DNA of 64,000 bases from WSZJ01 sp964590435 (lineage in GTDB: Bacteria > Planctomycetota > MHYJ01 > WSZJ01): positions 1 to 64,000 of the forward strand of contig CAZPWT010000071.1 in assembly GCA_964590435.1 (NCBI GenBank), given 5' to 3'. The position numbers and the translations under genes are program-made. Shown piece by piece: positions 33,536-40,529 of the stretch; within the stretch, counting starts at the first letter, position 1, and the number at the start of each line of letters is the position of its first letter. The notes beneath the pieces are model-generated. The model was not told the DNA's origin and did not search any database. It saw only the letters and a program-made list of their open reading frames with translations.

Positions 33536-35650
33536 TTACTTGCTGTGTCTCATTTCGTCGAGATTGCCCTTGGCCTTCTGGAGCAGTTCGCGGACGTAGC
33601 GGACCACCTCCAGGTACGTCTCGTACTCCGTCAGCAGCCCGAGGACCGTGTTGAGGTCCACGAGGATGTCTTCCTGGCGGACGACCGTGTCCTGGAGCCG
33701 GCCCATGCGCTCCTTGGCCTGTCCGACGCCGGCCGCGGAACCGAGCATCGTCGCGGCGTCCGGGGACTTCTGCTCCGTCACGCCGTGCAGCAGGTCGCCC
33801 GGCTTCTTCAGGCGCGCCTCGGAGCCGCCCTCCAGCAGTTTGTTGTAGCGCATGTCCCGCACGATCTCGTCGAACTCGTGCGTGATCCGCTCCATGTGCT
33901 GCGTGATCCGCCTCTGGTTCCCCGCGGCGCCGTTCACCGCCTGCCGCTCGATCGCCGCCAGGATGTCCTTCCCCCCGACCGCGTCCATCAGGCGCGAAAC
34001 CTCGCCGCGCCCCGCCTCCTGGAACTGGATCACCCGCTGAAGCTCCTCGCGGATCCGCGCCAGCCGGTCTTCCATCTTCTTCAGCAGGTCGTCGCGCTTG
34101 ATCACGGTGAACTGGAAGAGCCGCGACTTCGTCTCGTTCGCCTTGGGGATTTCACGGCCGTCGCGCACCACCACCTGGTACGTGATGACCATGCCTTCCT
34201 TCGCGCCGAATTCCGTCATGTCGAAGAAGTACTCGGTGTCGATCTTCTTCGCCGGGTAGCTCTCCGTGTTGAACGGGTCCAGCGCCAGCACCTGCTCCGG
34301 GCGCTTCGAGTCCGTCTGCACCTTGATCACAAGCTCGACCTTCATGACCCCGAAATCGTCCGTCGTCGTGAAGCGGATCGGGATGCGAGCCTGCGCCGTG
34401 CAGAACTTGTCGAGGTTCGGCTCCGAGATCCGGATTTCAGGCGGCTTGTCCTCGATCGCCTTCACCGAGTACCGCACCGGCGACGTCGTCACGAGCCCGT
34501 TCGTCGCTTGGAGCCAGATCGCGTACTGCGTGTTCGTCAGCACCTCGACCGGCGCCACGACCAGCCTCGCCCGGCCCTGCGCGTCCGCCTTCACCTCCGC
34601 CTCGCGCACGTCCTCCTCGCCCCGCCGCCCAAAAAGGATCTTCGCCTTCGCGATGTCCAGGTTTGCGATCGCCGTCACCTTCACGTGCGTCCCGGGCGGC
34701 GCAATGATGTTCCCGTCTTCCACCGGCGCCGTCGGGTCCGTGTCCTTCAGCTGCGTGTAGTCGGGGTAGTCGTACAACAGCGTGATCCGCTCGACCGTCG
34801 GCGGGTTCAGCACCTGCACCGCCACCTTCCCCGTTTCGTCGTCCCCCGCCTCTACCCAGAACTCCATCGCCTCGATGACCTTGGGGAACTCGAAGTGCCA
34901 CCGGCCGTTGGTCTCGCTTCGCATCGGGCGGGTAATCGGCTCGCCCTGGGCGCCGAAACGGTAGCTGATGACGGCCTTGCGCGGGACGGAGCCCTTGGTT
35001 TCGATCTCGACGAGCAGGTCGTCGCCCTTCGCAACCGTCACCAGGTCGCCCTGGGGCGAGAGGCGGACGATGCGGGTCTTCTTCGGCCACTGCACGGAGT
35101 CGGTGACGAGCCGTGCGGCCCACGTCTTCACCGCGTCGATCTGCCAGAGCGCGAGCCCCGCGACGACCACGAGCACCGCGGCGGTGCCTGCGGCGAGCTT
35201 CATCGGCCCGGCGGGTAGCAGGACGGGCGAGAAGTCCATCGGCCCGGCCTCGTTCATCGCATCCTTGACGAGGGCGTCGACGAGTTCAGGCGAGTTGAAC
35301 CGGGCGAATTCGCCGCGCTGGCGGTTAAGCTGGATCGCGCTGATCAGCCGGTCGTGCAGGTCGGGAAACTGCTGCTCGACGCAGAGCGCGAGGTCGTCGT
35401 CCGAGAGCTTGATCGAGAGCGGCAGCACGACGAACCGCCAGGCCGCGACCGCCGCGGCGGCGAGGCCGCCGATCATCACCGTCACCCGGACCCCGAGCGG
35501 AACTTTCGGGATCAGGTAGTCGATGCAGAACGAGAAGAACGCAGCGGCCACCAGGATCAGGGCCACGCGGCACGCGCCGTCCAGCGTCACCAGCTGCCTC
35601 GCGCGGCCGCGGATCGCTTCGATTTTGCTCAGGATAGGCGACAGGTCCAT
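33536..35650 (-). CDS. DUF4175-like membrane protein
   Basis: A 704-residue protein. Hydrophobic segments lie near residues 28-46, 53-75 and 150-172. They are followed by a large extracytoplasmic region of beta-rich Ig-like modules (for example TVERITLLYDYPDY and PPEIRISEPN) and a helical C-terminus (RLARIREELQRVIQFQEAGRG onwards). This is the layout of the N-terminal half of DUF4175 proteins, usually found with MoxR/DUF58/von Willebrand genes in Planctomycetota; those are not visible here. A strong GGAGG precedes ATG 35650. Only 23 bases separate it from the giant coiled-coil gene, its likely partner. Confidence 0.78.
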   Translation of the reverse strand: MDLSPILSKIEAIRGRARQLVTLDGACRVALILVAAAFFSFCIDYLIPKVPLGVRVTVMIGGLAAAAVAAWRFVVLPLSIKLSDDDLALCVEQQFPDLHDRLISAIQLNRQRGEFARFNSPELVDALVKDAMNEAGPMDFSPVLLPAGPMKLAAGTAAVLVVVAGLALWQIDAVKTWAARLVTDSVQWPKKTRIVRLSPQGDLVTVAKGDDLLVEIETKGSVPRKAVISYRFGAQGEPITRPMRSETNGRWHFEFPKVIEAMEFWVEAGDDETGKVAVQVLNPPTVERITLLYDYPDYTQLKDTDPTAPVEDGNIIAPPGTHVKVTAIANLDIAKAKILFGRRGEEDVREAEVKADAQGRARLVVAPVEVLTNTQYAIWLQATNGLVTTSPVRYSVKAIEDKPPEIRISEPNLDKFCTAQARIPIRFTTTDDFGVMKVELVIKVQTDSKRPEQVLALDPFNTESYPAKKIDTEYFFDMTEFGAKEGMVITYQVVVRDGREIPKANETKSRLFQFTVIKRDDLLKKMEDRLARIREELQRVIQFQEAGRGEVSRLMDAVGGKDILAAIERQAVNGAAGNQRRITQHMERITHEFDEIVRDMRYNKLLEGGSEARLKKPGDLLHGVTEQKSPDAATMLGSAAGVGQAKERMGRLQDTVVRQEDILVDLNTVLGLLTEYETYLEVVRYVRELLQKAKGNLDEMRHSK

Positions 35651-35680
35651 CAGTTCCTCCGGGGTTCCGGGAAGGTCCGG

Positions 35681-35686
35681 ATGCTA
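35681..35686 (-). promoter_or_regulatory. TAGCAT -10-like element before the DUF4175-like gene
   Basis: On the minus strand TAGCAT lies 30 bases before the ATG at 35650, in the 67-base gap after the FecR-type gene, leaving room for a short leader with GGAGG. The envelope genes may thus have a promoter independent of fecR. Confidence 0.35.
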
Positions 35687-35717
35687 CCGGAATGGACGCC
35701 GCCGGCCACGGATCGGT

Positions 35718-36965
35718 TCACTTCTTCACCTCAATCTTCGACGCCGCCGACTCCGAGTACCCCGCCCAGGATTCCTCCCGGCCGCCGCTCGCGAAAAGAG
35801 CGCTTACCTTCCACGTCCCCGCGGCGTCCAGCCCGCGCAGTTCGCCCTTCAGGATGACCCGGTGGTCGCGGTCGATGGAAGCGAGCCCGTGCGGGGCGGG
35901 CTGGTCGCAGGAAGCGGAGAGGTCGCCGGCCGCGAGGCGCACGAGGCGCCGGGCGCCGGAGGGGTCTTCGAGGGTCAGGATGACGTAGGTCCGCTCCGTG
36001 ACGCCCGCCTCGACGACGGTCGGGGCATCGGAGAGAAGCGTGATGGTGAACGGGACGGGCTTTCCGGCGAAGGCCTCAGCCAGCGAGAGTTCGACGCGAG
36101 GTCCGGGGGCAACGGAGGCGAACAGGTCCCAGTCGGCGGCGTCGGAGGAAAGTTCAAGGGGAGCGGCCGGGGAGACGCCCGCCGCGGCCGTCGACTGATA
36201 CCCGGCCTGCACGTCGACGGATCCGGCGGCATTGCTGAACTTGACGGTGCCGCGCGCGACCGTCAGCGCCGTGCGATCATCGGCGGCGCAGACGCGGAAG
36301 AGCGTCCCGAGAACGGTGGCGCGCGCCTGGGGCGCCTTGATTTCGAATCCCTTGCCGCCGGGTACGACGTCGGCGATGACTTCACCCTTCTCCAGCTCGA
36401 TCGTCCTCGTGCCGGTCATCTTCAGCGTCGAACCGCCCGCCACCCGGAACCTTCCTACGCCTTCGATCGTGAAAATCGCCGCCGCTCCGGGGTCCATCGT
36501 CAACGTCTCGCCGAGCGCCAGGGTGCCGCCCGGCTTCATGGGTTGCCGGTCTAAACCCGACACGCGGTAAATCGTGACTCCCGGGCCGAGGCGTTCGAGC
36601 CTGGCGACGGGGACCGACTCGCGGGTGCCGACCTTATTGAAGAGCGCCGCGGCCGACACCGCGATGACGAGCGTCGCGGCGACCGCCATGCCGCGCCAGG
36701 CCCAGGCGGAAGCGCGCTTCGGGACGGCGACTTCCTCCCCGGCCTCGATCCGGTCGACGGAGGCGTTGATTCGGGCCCAGACGGCGTCCGACGGCTTGGG
36801 GGCGGTCGCCAAACGAAGAAGGCCGAAATTCTTTCGAATTTCGGCCTCGTGGGAACGACAGGGTTCGCAACGATTGAGGTGAGACGCGACGGAGTCAGCT
36901 TCGGGTCTCGCCAGCTCGTTTTTGACGTAATCTGTGAGCTGGGAACGAGTTGCGTCGCATGTCAT
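35718..36965 (-). CDS. FecR-domain protein with N-terminal anti-sigma zinc finger
   Basis: A 415-residue single-pass membrane protein. Residues 1-50 hold a zinc-finger anti-sigma motif ending H-x3-C-x2-C (HLNRCEPC) with an early cysteine (MTCDA). One membrane segment lies near residues 90-112. Then comes a periplasmic FecR-like beta domain (GETLTMDPGAAAIFTIEG, ELEKGEVIADV, VLGTLFRV) and a further beta-rich C-terminus. Such proteins relay envelope signals to an ECF sigma factor, but no sigma gene is adjacent. I chose ATG 36965 (MTCDATRSQ), which starts at the zinc finger with AAAGGA upstream, over an upstream ATG at 37007. Confidence 0.8.
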   Translation of the reverse strand: MTCDATRSQLTDYVKNELARPEADSVASHLNRCEPCRSHEAEIRKNFGLLRLATAPKPSDAVWARINASVDRIEAGEEVAVPKRASAWAWRGMAVAATLVIAVSAAALFNKVGTRESVPVARLERLGPGVTIYRVSGLDRQPMKPGGTLALGETLTMDPGAAAIFTIEGVGRFRVAGGSTLKMTGTRTIELEKGEVIADVVPGGKGFEIKAPQARATVLGTLFRVCAADDRTALTVARGTVKFSNAAGSVDVQAGYQSTAAAGVSPAAPLELSSDAADWDLFASVAPGPRVELSLAEAFAGKPVPFTITLLSDAPTVVEAGVTERTYVILTLEDPSGARRLVRLAAGDLSASCDQPAPHGLASIDRDHRVILKGELRGLDAAGTWKVSALFASGGREESWAGYSESAASKIEVKK

Positions 36966-37200
36966 GGCAATCGAGTCCTTTCTACGTCGGCGCTGTACCG
37001 AGTTCATCGCCTTGCGCGCCAGAACGGTTCGCGAAAAATCGCGGGAATCTCACCGGCTCCGCCGAACCTCCTTCCCCACCCGCCAGCCTGAAACCCCCGT
37101 TCCCTGAATTCAAAGAGGGGGAGGATCCGCGTTTTGGCGTCGGTGTGCCCTTCTATCCCCGATGCCCGTAAAATGACTCAATCCGCGTAAGAAACGATCC

Positions 37201-37313
37201 GAGCCCGAGCAAAAATCCTGCGGAGCGGGCGGGGTCGGCCCGCCTCCGAAAAACCGATCAATAACCGTCACTGGGCCGACGCAGCTTGCCCCGCAGGATT
37301 TTTTCTCGGGCTC
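37201..37313. repeat. 23-bp inverted repeat with nested inner hairpin
   Basis: The left arm 37201-37223 and right arm 37291-37313 are complements with one mismatch, centred on an AAAAATCCTGCGG core. The 67-base spacer holds a second stem, GCGGGC (37225-37230) with GCCCGC (37238-37243). The whole folds into a branched structure and ends six bases before the TAGAAT of thiI. The AT tracts (five A left, six T right) could act as a terminator in either direction for transcripts from outside. Confidence 0.75.
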
Positions 37314-37318
37314 AAAGG

Positions 37319-37324
37319 TAGAAT
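37319..37324 (+). promoter_or_regulatory. TAGAAT -10-like element before thiI
   Basis: TAGAAT, then nine C-rich bases, then ATG at 37334. It follows directly on the palindrome, whose right arm would occupy the -35 region. Confidence 0.45.
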
Positions 37325-37333
37325 CCCCGCCCC

Positions 37334-38491
37334 ATGCAACTCGTCCTCCACTACGCAGAACTCGGCCTCAAGGGCAAAAACCGCCCCTACTTCGAGATCC
37401 GGCTGTCCGACAACGTGAAGCGCCTGCTTGGCCCGCTCGGCGAGGTCCGCCTTCGCCGCCAGCCCGGCCGCATCGTGGTCGACCTCCCCGACTCCGCCCC
37501 GTGGGACGACGTCCGACGGCGCCTGGGCTGCGCCTTCGGCCTCTCTTACTTCGCCCGGATCCACGTCCTCCCGACCGACATGGACCGGCTCGAGGCCCTT
37601 CTCGCCACGGAACTTCCTTCTCTCCCGTTCAAGTCCTTCGCCTGCCGCGCCCGCCGGATGAACAAGGAGTACCCGCTCACCTCGGAGCAGATGAACCGCC
37701 GACTCGGCGCCTTCGTCCAGCAGCGCTTCCCCCACGCGACCGTCGACCTCGAAAACCCCGACCTCGAGATCTTCGTCGAGGTGGTGAACAAGGACTTTTA
37801 CGCGTACTTCCGCAAGGAGCCCGGACCCGGCGGGCTCCCCGCCGGCACTGCGGGGCGAGTCGTCACGCTCCTCTCCGGCGGCATCGACTCCCCCGTCGCC
37901 GCGTGGCGCATGCTCCGCCGCGGCTGCCGCACCTCGTTCGTCCATTTCCATTCCATGCCATTCACTTCCCAGGCCTCGCTCGACAAGGCCCGCGAGCTCG
38001 CCCAGAAACTCGAGCCGTGGCAGGGACCCGCCCGCCTCCACCTCGTCCCCTTCGGCCCCCTCCAGCAGGAAATCGTCACCGGCGCCCCGCAGGAGTACCG
38101 CATCATCCTCTACAGGCGCTTCATGATGCGCATCGCCCAGGCCATCGCCCGCCGCGAGGACGCCCACGCGCTGGTGACGGGCGACTCGCTCGGGCAGGTC
38201 GCGAGCCAGACGCTCACGAACCTCGAGACGGTCGGCGCCGTCGCCACGATCCCGATCCTCCGCCCCCTCATCGGCATGGACAAGCAGGAGATCATCGACA
38301 CCGCCCGCCGCATCGGCACGTTCGACATCAGCTCCCTTCCCCACGACGACTGCTGCTCGTTCCTCATGCCCCGCTCCCCCGCGACGGCGAGCTCGCCGGA
38401 GAAGGCGGCGGAAGCGGAGAAGGGGCTGGACGTGGAGAGGTTGGTCAAGGAAGCGCTTTCAAAAGTAGTCGAGGAACGCGCGACGGCATAG
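37334..38491 (+). CDS. thiI: tRNA 4-thiouridine synthase / sulfurtransferase ThiI
   Basis: A 385-residue enzyme that adenylates and thiolates U8 of tRNA and can serve thiamine thiazole synthesis. The N-terminus is a ferredoxin-like plus THUMP region binding tRNA. The PP-loop is LLSGGIDSPVAAW near residue 180. ALVTGDSLGQVASQTL is a family block. HDDCCSFL near residue 335 holds the conserved cysteines. There is no C-terminal rhodanese domain, as in Bacillus ThiI, so a separate sulfur donor is needed. The last 40 residues are unconserved. Confidence 0.92.
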   Translation: MQLVLHYAELGLKGKNRPYFEIRLSDNVKRLLGPLGEVRLRRQPGRIVVDLPDSAPWDDVRRRLGCAFGLSYFARIHVLPTDMDRLEALLATELPSLPFKSFACRARRMNKEYPLTSEQMNRRLGAFVQQRFPHATVDLENPDLEIFVEVVNKDFYAYFRKEPGPGGLPAGTAGRVVTLLSGGIDSPVAAWRMLRRGCRTSFVHFHSMPFTSQASLDKARELAQKLEPWQGPARLHLVPFGPLQQEIVTGAPQEYRIILYRRFMMRIAQAIARREDAHALVTGDSLGQVASQTLTNLETVGAVATIPILRPLIGMDKQEIIDTARRIGTFDISSLPHDDCCSFLMPRSPATASSPEKAAEAEKGLDVERLVKEALSKVVEERATA

Positions 38492-38536
38492 GATGCGCGG
38501 CCTCGGGAACACCAAAACCAAAGGAACGCGAATCGA

Positions 38537-39196
38537 ATGGACAAGAAGCTTATCGGGGCGTGCGTGGCGGAGGTGATCGGGACGTTTGCGCTGACGTTCA
38601 TCGGGGGCGGGGCGATCCTGAACGGCGGCAACACGCTGCTGTCGATCGCGATCGCGCACGGGCTGGCGCTCTGCACGATGATCTCCGCGTTCGGCCACAT
38701 CTCCGGGGGGCAGTTCAACCCGTCGGTCACGCTGGGCCTGCTGTCGATCGGCAAGATGAAGATTGGCGAAGCGATCCCGTACTGGATTGCGCAGTGCGGC
38801 GGCGCGGTGCTGGCCGGGGTGCTGCTCAAGGCGATCTTCAGCAAGGCCGACCTGCTGAATGCGACGCCGCACCTGGGTTCGACGTCGATGGGGATCGGGA
38901 TCCTGGTCGAGGCTGCGCTGACGTTCTTCCTCCTTTGCGCCGTGCTGGGGACGGCGGTGGACAAGAACGCGCCGAAGATCGGCGGCTTCGGGATCGGCCT
39001 GACGGTGTGCATGGACATCCTGATGGGCGGCCCGGTGACCGGCGCGGCGATGAACCAGGCGCGCTGGCTGGGCACGGGGATCTTCGCGAGCGCGGCGTGC
39101 CCGGACCCGGTCGTGTACCTCGTGGGCCCGGCGGTCGGCGCCGTGGCGGCGAGCTTCGCGTACAAGGCGATGTTCAGCGCGGAAGCGCGGGGGTAG
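38537..39196 (+). CDS. Aquaporin/MIP-family channel with unusual NPA motifs
   Basis: A 219-residue membrane channel with six hydrophobic segments and two half-helices. The first pore motif, normally NPA, is NPS (GHISGGQFNPSVTL). The second is NQA (TGAAMNQARWLG), keeping the selectivity arginine after it. The upstream GHISGG context is typical of water-selective aquaporins. Loss of proline in the second motif is rare and may alter permeability, so water, glycerol or another small solute is possible. ATG 38537 follows AAAGGA. Confidence 0.85.
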   Translation: MDKKLIGACVAEVIGTFALTFIGGGAILNGGNTLLSIAIAHGLALCTMISAFGHISGGQFNPSVTLGLLSIGKMKIGEAIPYWIAQCGGAVLAGVLLKAIFSKADLLNATPHLGSTSMGIGILVEAALTFFLLCAVLGTAVDKNAPKIGGFGIGLTVCMDILMGGPVTGAAMNQARWLGTGIFASAACPDPVVYLVGPAVGAVAASFAYKAMFSAEARG

Positions 39197-39243
39197 ACGG
39201 CCGTCCGCCCCCGCCTTTGGCTTGCACCCACGCTCCCACCCGT

Positions 39244-39249
39244 TAATCT
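39244..39249 (+). promoter_or_regulatory. TAATCT -10-like element before the flavoprotein monooxygenase
   Basis: TAATCT, then seven C, then ATG at 39257. The same near-leaderless layout is seen before several genes here. Confidence 0.35.
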
Positions 39250-39256
39250 CCCCCCC

Positions 39257-40387
39257 ATGCGAATCCTCGTCATCGGCGGCGGACCGGCGGGCCTGTACTT
39301 CTCGCTCCTCGCGAAGAAGCGGCACAAGGACTGGCAGGTCCACGTCGCCGAGCGCAATGCGCCGGACGCGACGTTCGGGTGGGGCGTCGTCTTCAATGAC
39401 AAGACGCAGAACTACCTGAAGGACAACGACGAGCCGTCGTGGCGCGACATCACCGCCACGTTCCAGATGTGGGACAACGTCGACGTCGTCCACAAGGGCC
39501 GCAAGATCTCCATCCGCGGGAACCGCTTCACGGGGATCCGACGCCTCTCGCTCCTCCAGATCCTGCAGAAGCACTGCATCGCCGCGGGCGTCGAGGTGAA
39601 GTTCCAGACCGAGCTCTCGAAGCCCGAGCAGTGGGCCGGCTACGACATGGTCGTCGCCGCCGACGGCGTGAACTCCACGGTGCGCCGCACTTACGCCGCC
39701 GAATTCGGCCCCTCGGTCGACGTGCGCCCCAACAAGTACGTCTGGTACGGTGCGCCGACGCTCTTCCACGGCCTCACGCTCGTCTTCCGCGAGAACGCCG
39801 ACGGCCTCTGGATCGCCCACGCGTACAAGTTCGACAAGGACACGAGCACGTTCATCGTCGAGACCGATCCCGCGACGTGGAAGAAGGCTGGGATGGAGAA
39901 GCGCGACGAGGCGGAGACGAAGAAGTACCTGCAGGGCGTGTTCGCGGACGACCTGAAGGGCGCTTCGCTGCTGTCGAACAAGTCGACGTGGCTGAACTTC
40001 AACCTCGTGAAGAACCGCCGGTGGGTGCACGGCAACACGGTGCTGCTCGGCGACGCGCTTCACACGGCGCATTTTTCAATCGGGTCTGGGACGCGGCTGG
40101 CGTTCGAGGACGCGATCGCGCTGTTCGGGGCGCTGGAGGCGGAGAAGAACGTGCCGTCGGCGCTGGCGGAGTTCGAGCGGAAGCGGCGTCCGGACGTGGA
40201 GGACCTGCAGGCGGCGGCGCAGACGAGCATGGAGTGGTTCGAGACGGCGAAGAAGGACATGAATCTCGAACCGGAGGCGCTGGCGTACCTGCTGATGACG
40301 CGGAGCGGGAAGATCAATCACGAGAATCTGCGCAAGCGGGATCCGGAGTTTGTCGCGATGTACGAGAAGTGGAAGAAGGGGAAGTAG
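39257..40387 (+). CDS. FAD-dependent monooxygenase, salicylyl-CoA 5-hydroxylase N-terminal type
   Basis: A 376-residue group-A flavin hydroxylase. It opens with MRILVIGGGPAGLYFSLL (FAD-binding GxGxxG). VVAADGVNSTVR is the DG motif. VLLGDALHTAHFSIGSGTRLA is the GD motif in the exact form found in salicylyl-CoA 5-hydroxylase and 2-aminobenzoyl-CoA monooxygenase/reductase. In those proteins this half is fused to an old-yellow-enzyme domain; here it stands alone and ends cleanly. It probably hydroxylates an aromatic acid or its CoA ester. No CoA ligase or reductase is adjacent. Confidence 0.82.
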   Translation: MRILVIGGGPAGLYFSLLAKKRHKDWQVHVAERNAPDATFGWGVVFNDKTQNYLKDNDEPSWRDITATFQMWDNVDVVHKGRKISIRGNRFTGIRRLSLLQILQKHCIAAGVEVKFQTELSKPEQWAGYDMVVAADGVNSTVRRTYAAEFGPSVDVRPNKYVWYGAPTLFHGLTLVFRENADGLWIAHAYKFDKDTSTFIVETDPATWKKAGMEKRDEAETKKYLQGVFADDLKGASLLSNKSTWLNFNLVKNRRWVHGNTVLLGDALHTAHFSIGSGTRLAFEDAIALFGALEAEKNVPSALAEFERKRRPDVEDLQAAAQTSMEWFETAKKDMNLEPEALAYLLMTRSGKINHENLRKRDPEFVAMYEKWKKGK

Positions 40388-40395
40388 GAAGGGTC

Positions 40396-40500
40396 GTATC
40401 TGCCGATGTTTCTGCACGATCTGATTTCATCTGCGTACAGAAACAGTCCTGGTTCTGGCACGCAGATAAAGGCTGATTTCGCAGAAACGTCGGCAGATAC
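40396..40500. repeat. 41-base-arm imperfect palindrome of lower GC
   Basis: The left arm 40396-40436 and right arm 40460-40500 pair along their first 20 bases with one mismatch and again over the last 8, with an internal bulge. The 23-base loop can itself pair CAGAA with TTCTG. The sequence (GTATCTGCCGATGTTTCTGC...) is clearly poorer in GC than its neighbours. It fills almost the whole gap between the monooxygenase and the candidate selenoprotein gene. It could be a terminator, a small repeat element, or an RNA structure in the leader of the next gene. Confidence 0.8.
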
Positions 40501-40529
40501 GGCTTCAGAAAAGCGAGGTTCATCGATTC

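Larger units (their letters stand above)
36966..37333. other. Divergent intergenic region between the fecR-type gene and thiI
   Basis: No gene is seen in these 368 bases. They contain TAGAAA (minus strand, 36979-36984) upstream of the fecR-type gene, TAAAAT at 37169-37174, the large palindrome 37201-37313 and the TAGAAT before thiI. I looked for a thiamine pyrophosphate riboswitch ahead of thiI and did not find its conserved core. Confidence 0.6.

Noticed and set aside
30585..33599. A 1004-codon plus-strand open frame opposite the giant coiled coil
   Set aside because: It is the Leu/Arg-rich mirror of a Lys/Glu/Gln-rich coding strand. The minus-strand gene has a signal peptide and operon overlaps, and this frame has neither.
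37174..37333. Thiamine pyrophosphate riboswitch ahead of thiI
   Set aside because: The conserved CUGAGA and ACCCU...GAUCUGG-type core is not present; only a palindrome is seen.
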